From: Glaciecola sp. KUL10
Lineage (GTDB): Bacteria; Pseudomonadota; Gammaproteobacteria; Enterobacterales; Alteromonadaceae
NCBI RefSeq assembly: GCF_003203515.1
Contig: NZ_BGNG01000007.1
Location: forward strand, 124,001 to 188,000
Length of the DNA stretch: 64,000 nt
Reading direction: 5' to 3'
The notes beneath the pieces were generated by a model. The model had not been told where the DNA came from, made no database searches, and worked only from the letters and a program-made list of their open reading frames with translations. Shown in pieces: positions 63,660 through 64,000 of this stretch (its first letter is position 1; each line of letters opens with the position of its first letter). A program made the translations under genes and the position numbers.

Positions 63660-64000
63660 TTATTCTGCCCAAGCCTTACCGCCCACATCTTTCAAACTAA
63701 TACGAGGGATGTATTGAATGGGAATAGGAAGGTAGTTTAAATGTTTTTCTGCTACTTCTTCAGTTGCTAAGTAGTAAGAAACTGTTTGTTGTTTTAAGTC
63801 GATGTAAGCGCGATATACAGGATCTGCTCTATCGATCGACCTAGATTCTATTTTTTTGATAATACTGAGTTTTTCGTCGTCTGTGGCGCTAGCAAAGCCG
63901 TGTTCACTTAAATGGTTTTGCAAAGTATTGAATCTGTTAAGGAATTTATCCTTGTAGTCCGCCTTAAAAACCTTATCAAACATGTTATCCATAATAATAG
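63660..64000 (-). CDS. Gluconate 2-dehydrogenase subunit 3 family protein, C-terminal part (cut by window edge)
   Basis: At least 110 residues; the frame is open to the right edge, so the Tat signal and N-terminal half are outside. FDKVFKADYKDKFLNRFNTL and YYLATEEVAEKHLNYLPIPI agree with the C-terminal half of the family (compare YYTSEEANPDYVLIPG in the protein at 54503). The stop codon lies 2 bases before the ATG of the GMC subunit, so the two are co-translated. It would escort that subunit through the Tat system. Confidence 0.8.
   Translation of the reverse strand, partial: IIMDNMFDKVFKADYKDKFLNRFNTLQNHLSEHGFASATDDEKLSIIKKIESRSIDRADPVYRAYIDLKQQTVSYYLATEEVAEKHLNYLPIPIQYIPRISLKDVGGKAWAE

Noticed and set aside
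1-64000. CRISPR arrays, tRNA/rRNA genes, integrases or transposases
   Set aside because: No regular spaced repeats, no recognisable RNA genes and no transposase or integrase motifs were seen by reading; short remnants cannot be excluded without a search.

Overview
The window looks like chromosomal DNA of a marine, alga-degrading gammaproteobacterium of the Alteromonadales type (Alteromonas, Paraglaciecola or Catenovulum-like). This is inferred from the AT-rich composition, the large TonB-dependent receptors of the TonB-Xanthomonas-Caulobacter type, and the many lipoprotein or secreted carbohydrate-active enzymes and sulfatases. I see no rRNA, tRNA, CRISPR array, complete insertion sequence or phage gene. 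The window is a polysaccharide-utilisation region with two themes.

Left part (1-17 kb). A truncated TonB receptor and a surface lipoprotein with two C-terminal carbohydrate-binding-like domains are followed by a small secreted protein. Next come a cytoplasmic GH117 enzyme (3,6-anhydro-L-galactosidase family, the last step of agar or porphyran oligosaccharide breakdown) and a TIM-barrel isomerase. After two housekeeping-like genes there is a minus-strand operon of PhyH dioxygenase, cytochrome P450 and [2Fe-2S] ferredoxin, divergent from an IclR regulator. This suits oxidative removal of a methyl group from an algal sugar. The same 10-bp palindrome lies upstream of both the GH117 and the PhyH/P450 operons. 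A LysR gene and a minus-strand redox operon follow (AhpD-like, NTF2-like, GST, and a PNPOx-FNR-ferredoxin fusion).

Central part (17-44 kb): a locus that fits ulvan, the sulfated rhamnose/uronate/xylose polymer of green algae. It holds sulfatases, a seven-bladed-propeller PL24/PL25-type lyase, GH105, GH39, GH78, a second jelly-roll lyase, a ThuA-like lipoprotein and a DUF1080 lipoprotein. The matching catabolism is alongside. L-rhamnose is handled by an isomerase, an FGGY kinase and a bifunctional rhamnulose-1-P aldolase/dehydrogenase, with an unusual NCS1-type permease. The unsaturated uronate product is handled by KduI and KduD. A DeoR regulator sits between the two sets.

Right part (44-64 kb): a complete TonB receptor, a Sel1-repeat protein with a possible TonB-C-like insert, two more sulfatases and a second propeller lyase. 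There are also two pairs of GMC dehydrogenase plus gluconate-2-dehydrogenase-type subunit 3, a secreted sugar-isomerase-like TIM barrel, and pntAA/AB/B transhydrogenase. Both GMC proteins carry C-X5-C-X3-C, the 3Fe-4S spacing of FAD glucose dehydrogenases. Together with DUF1080, ThuA and the secreted TIM barrel, this suggests a periplasmic 3-keto-glycoside (oxidise, then eliminate or hydrate) route inside an ulvan locus. It is the most interesting hypothesis here.

Signs of decay: one sulfatase has an in-frame TAA, another is reduced to its signal peptide plus its C-terminus, and only the first 36 codons of a dihydrolipoamide dehydrogenase-like gene survive.
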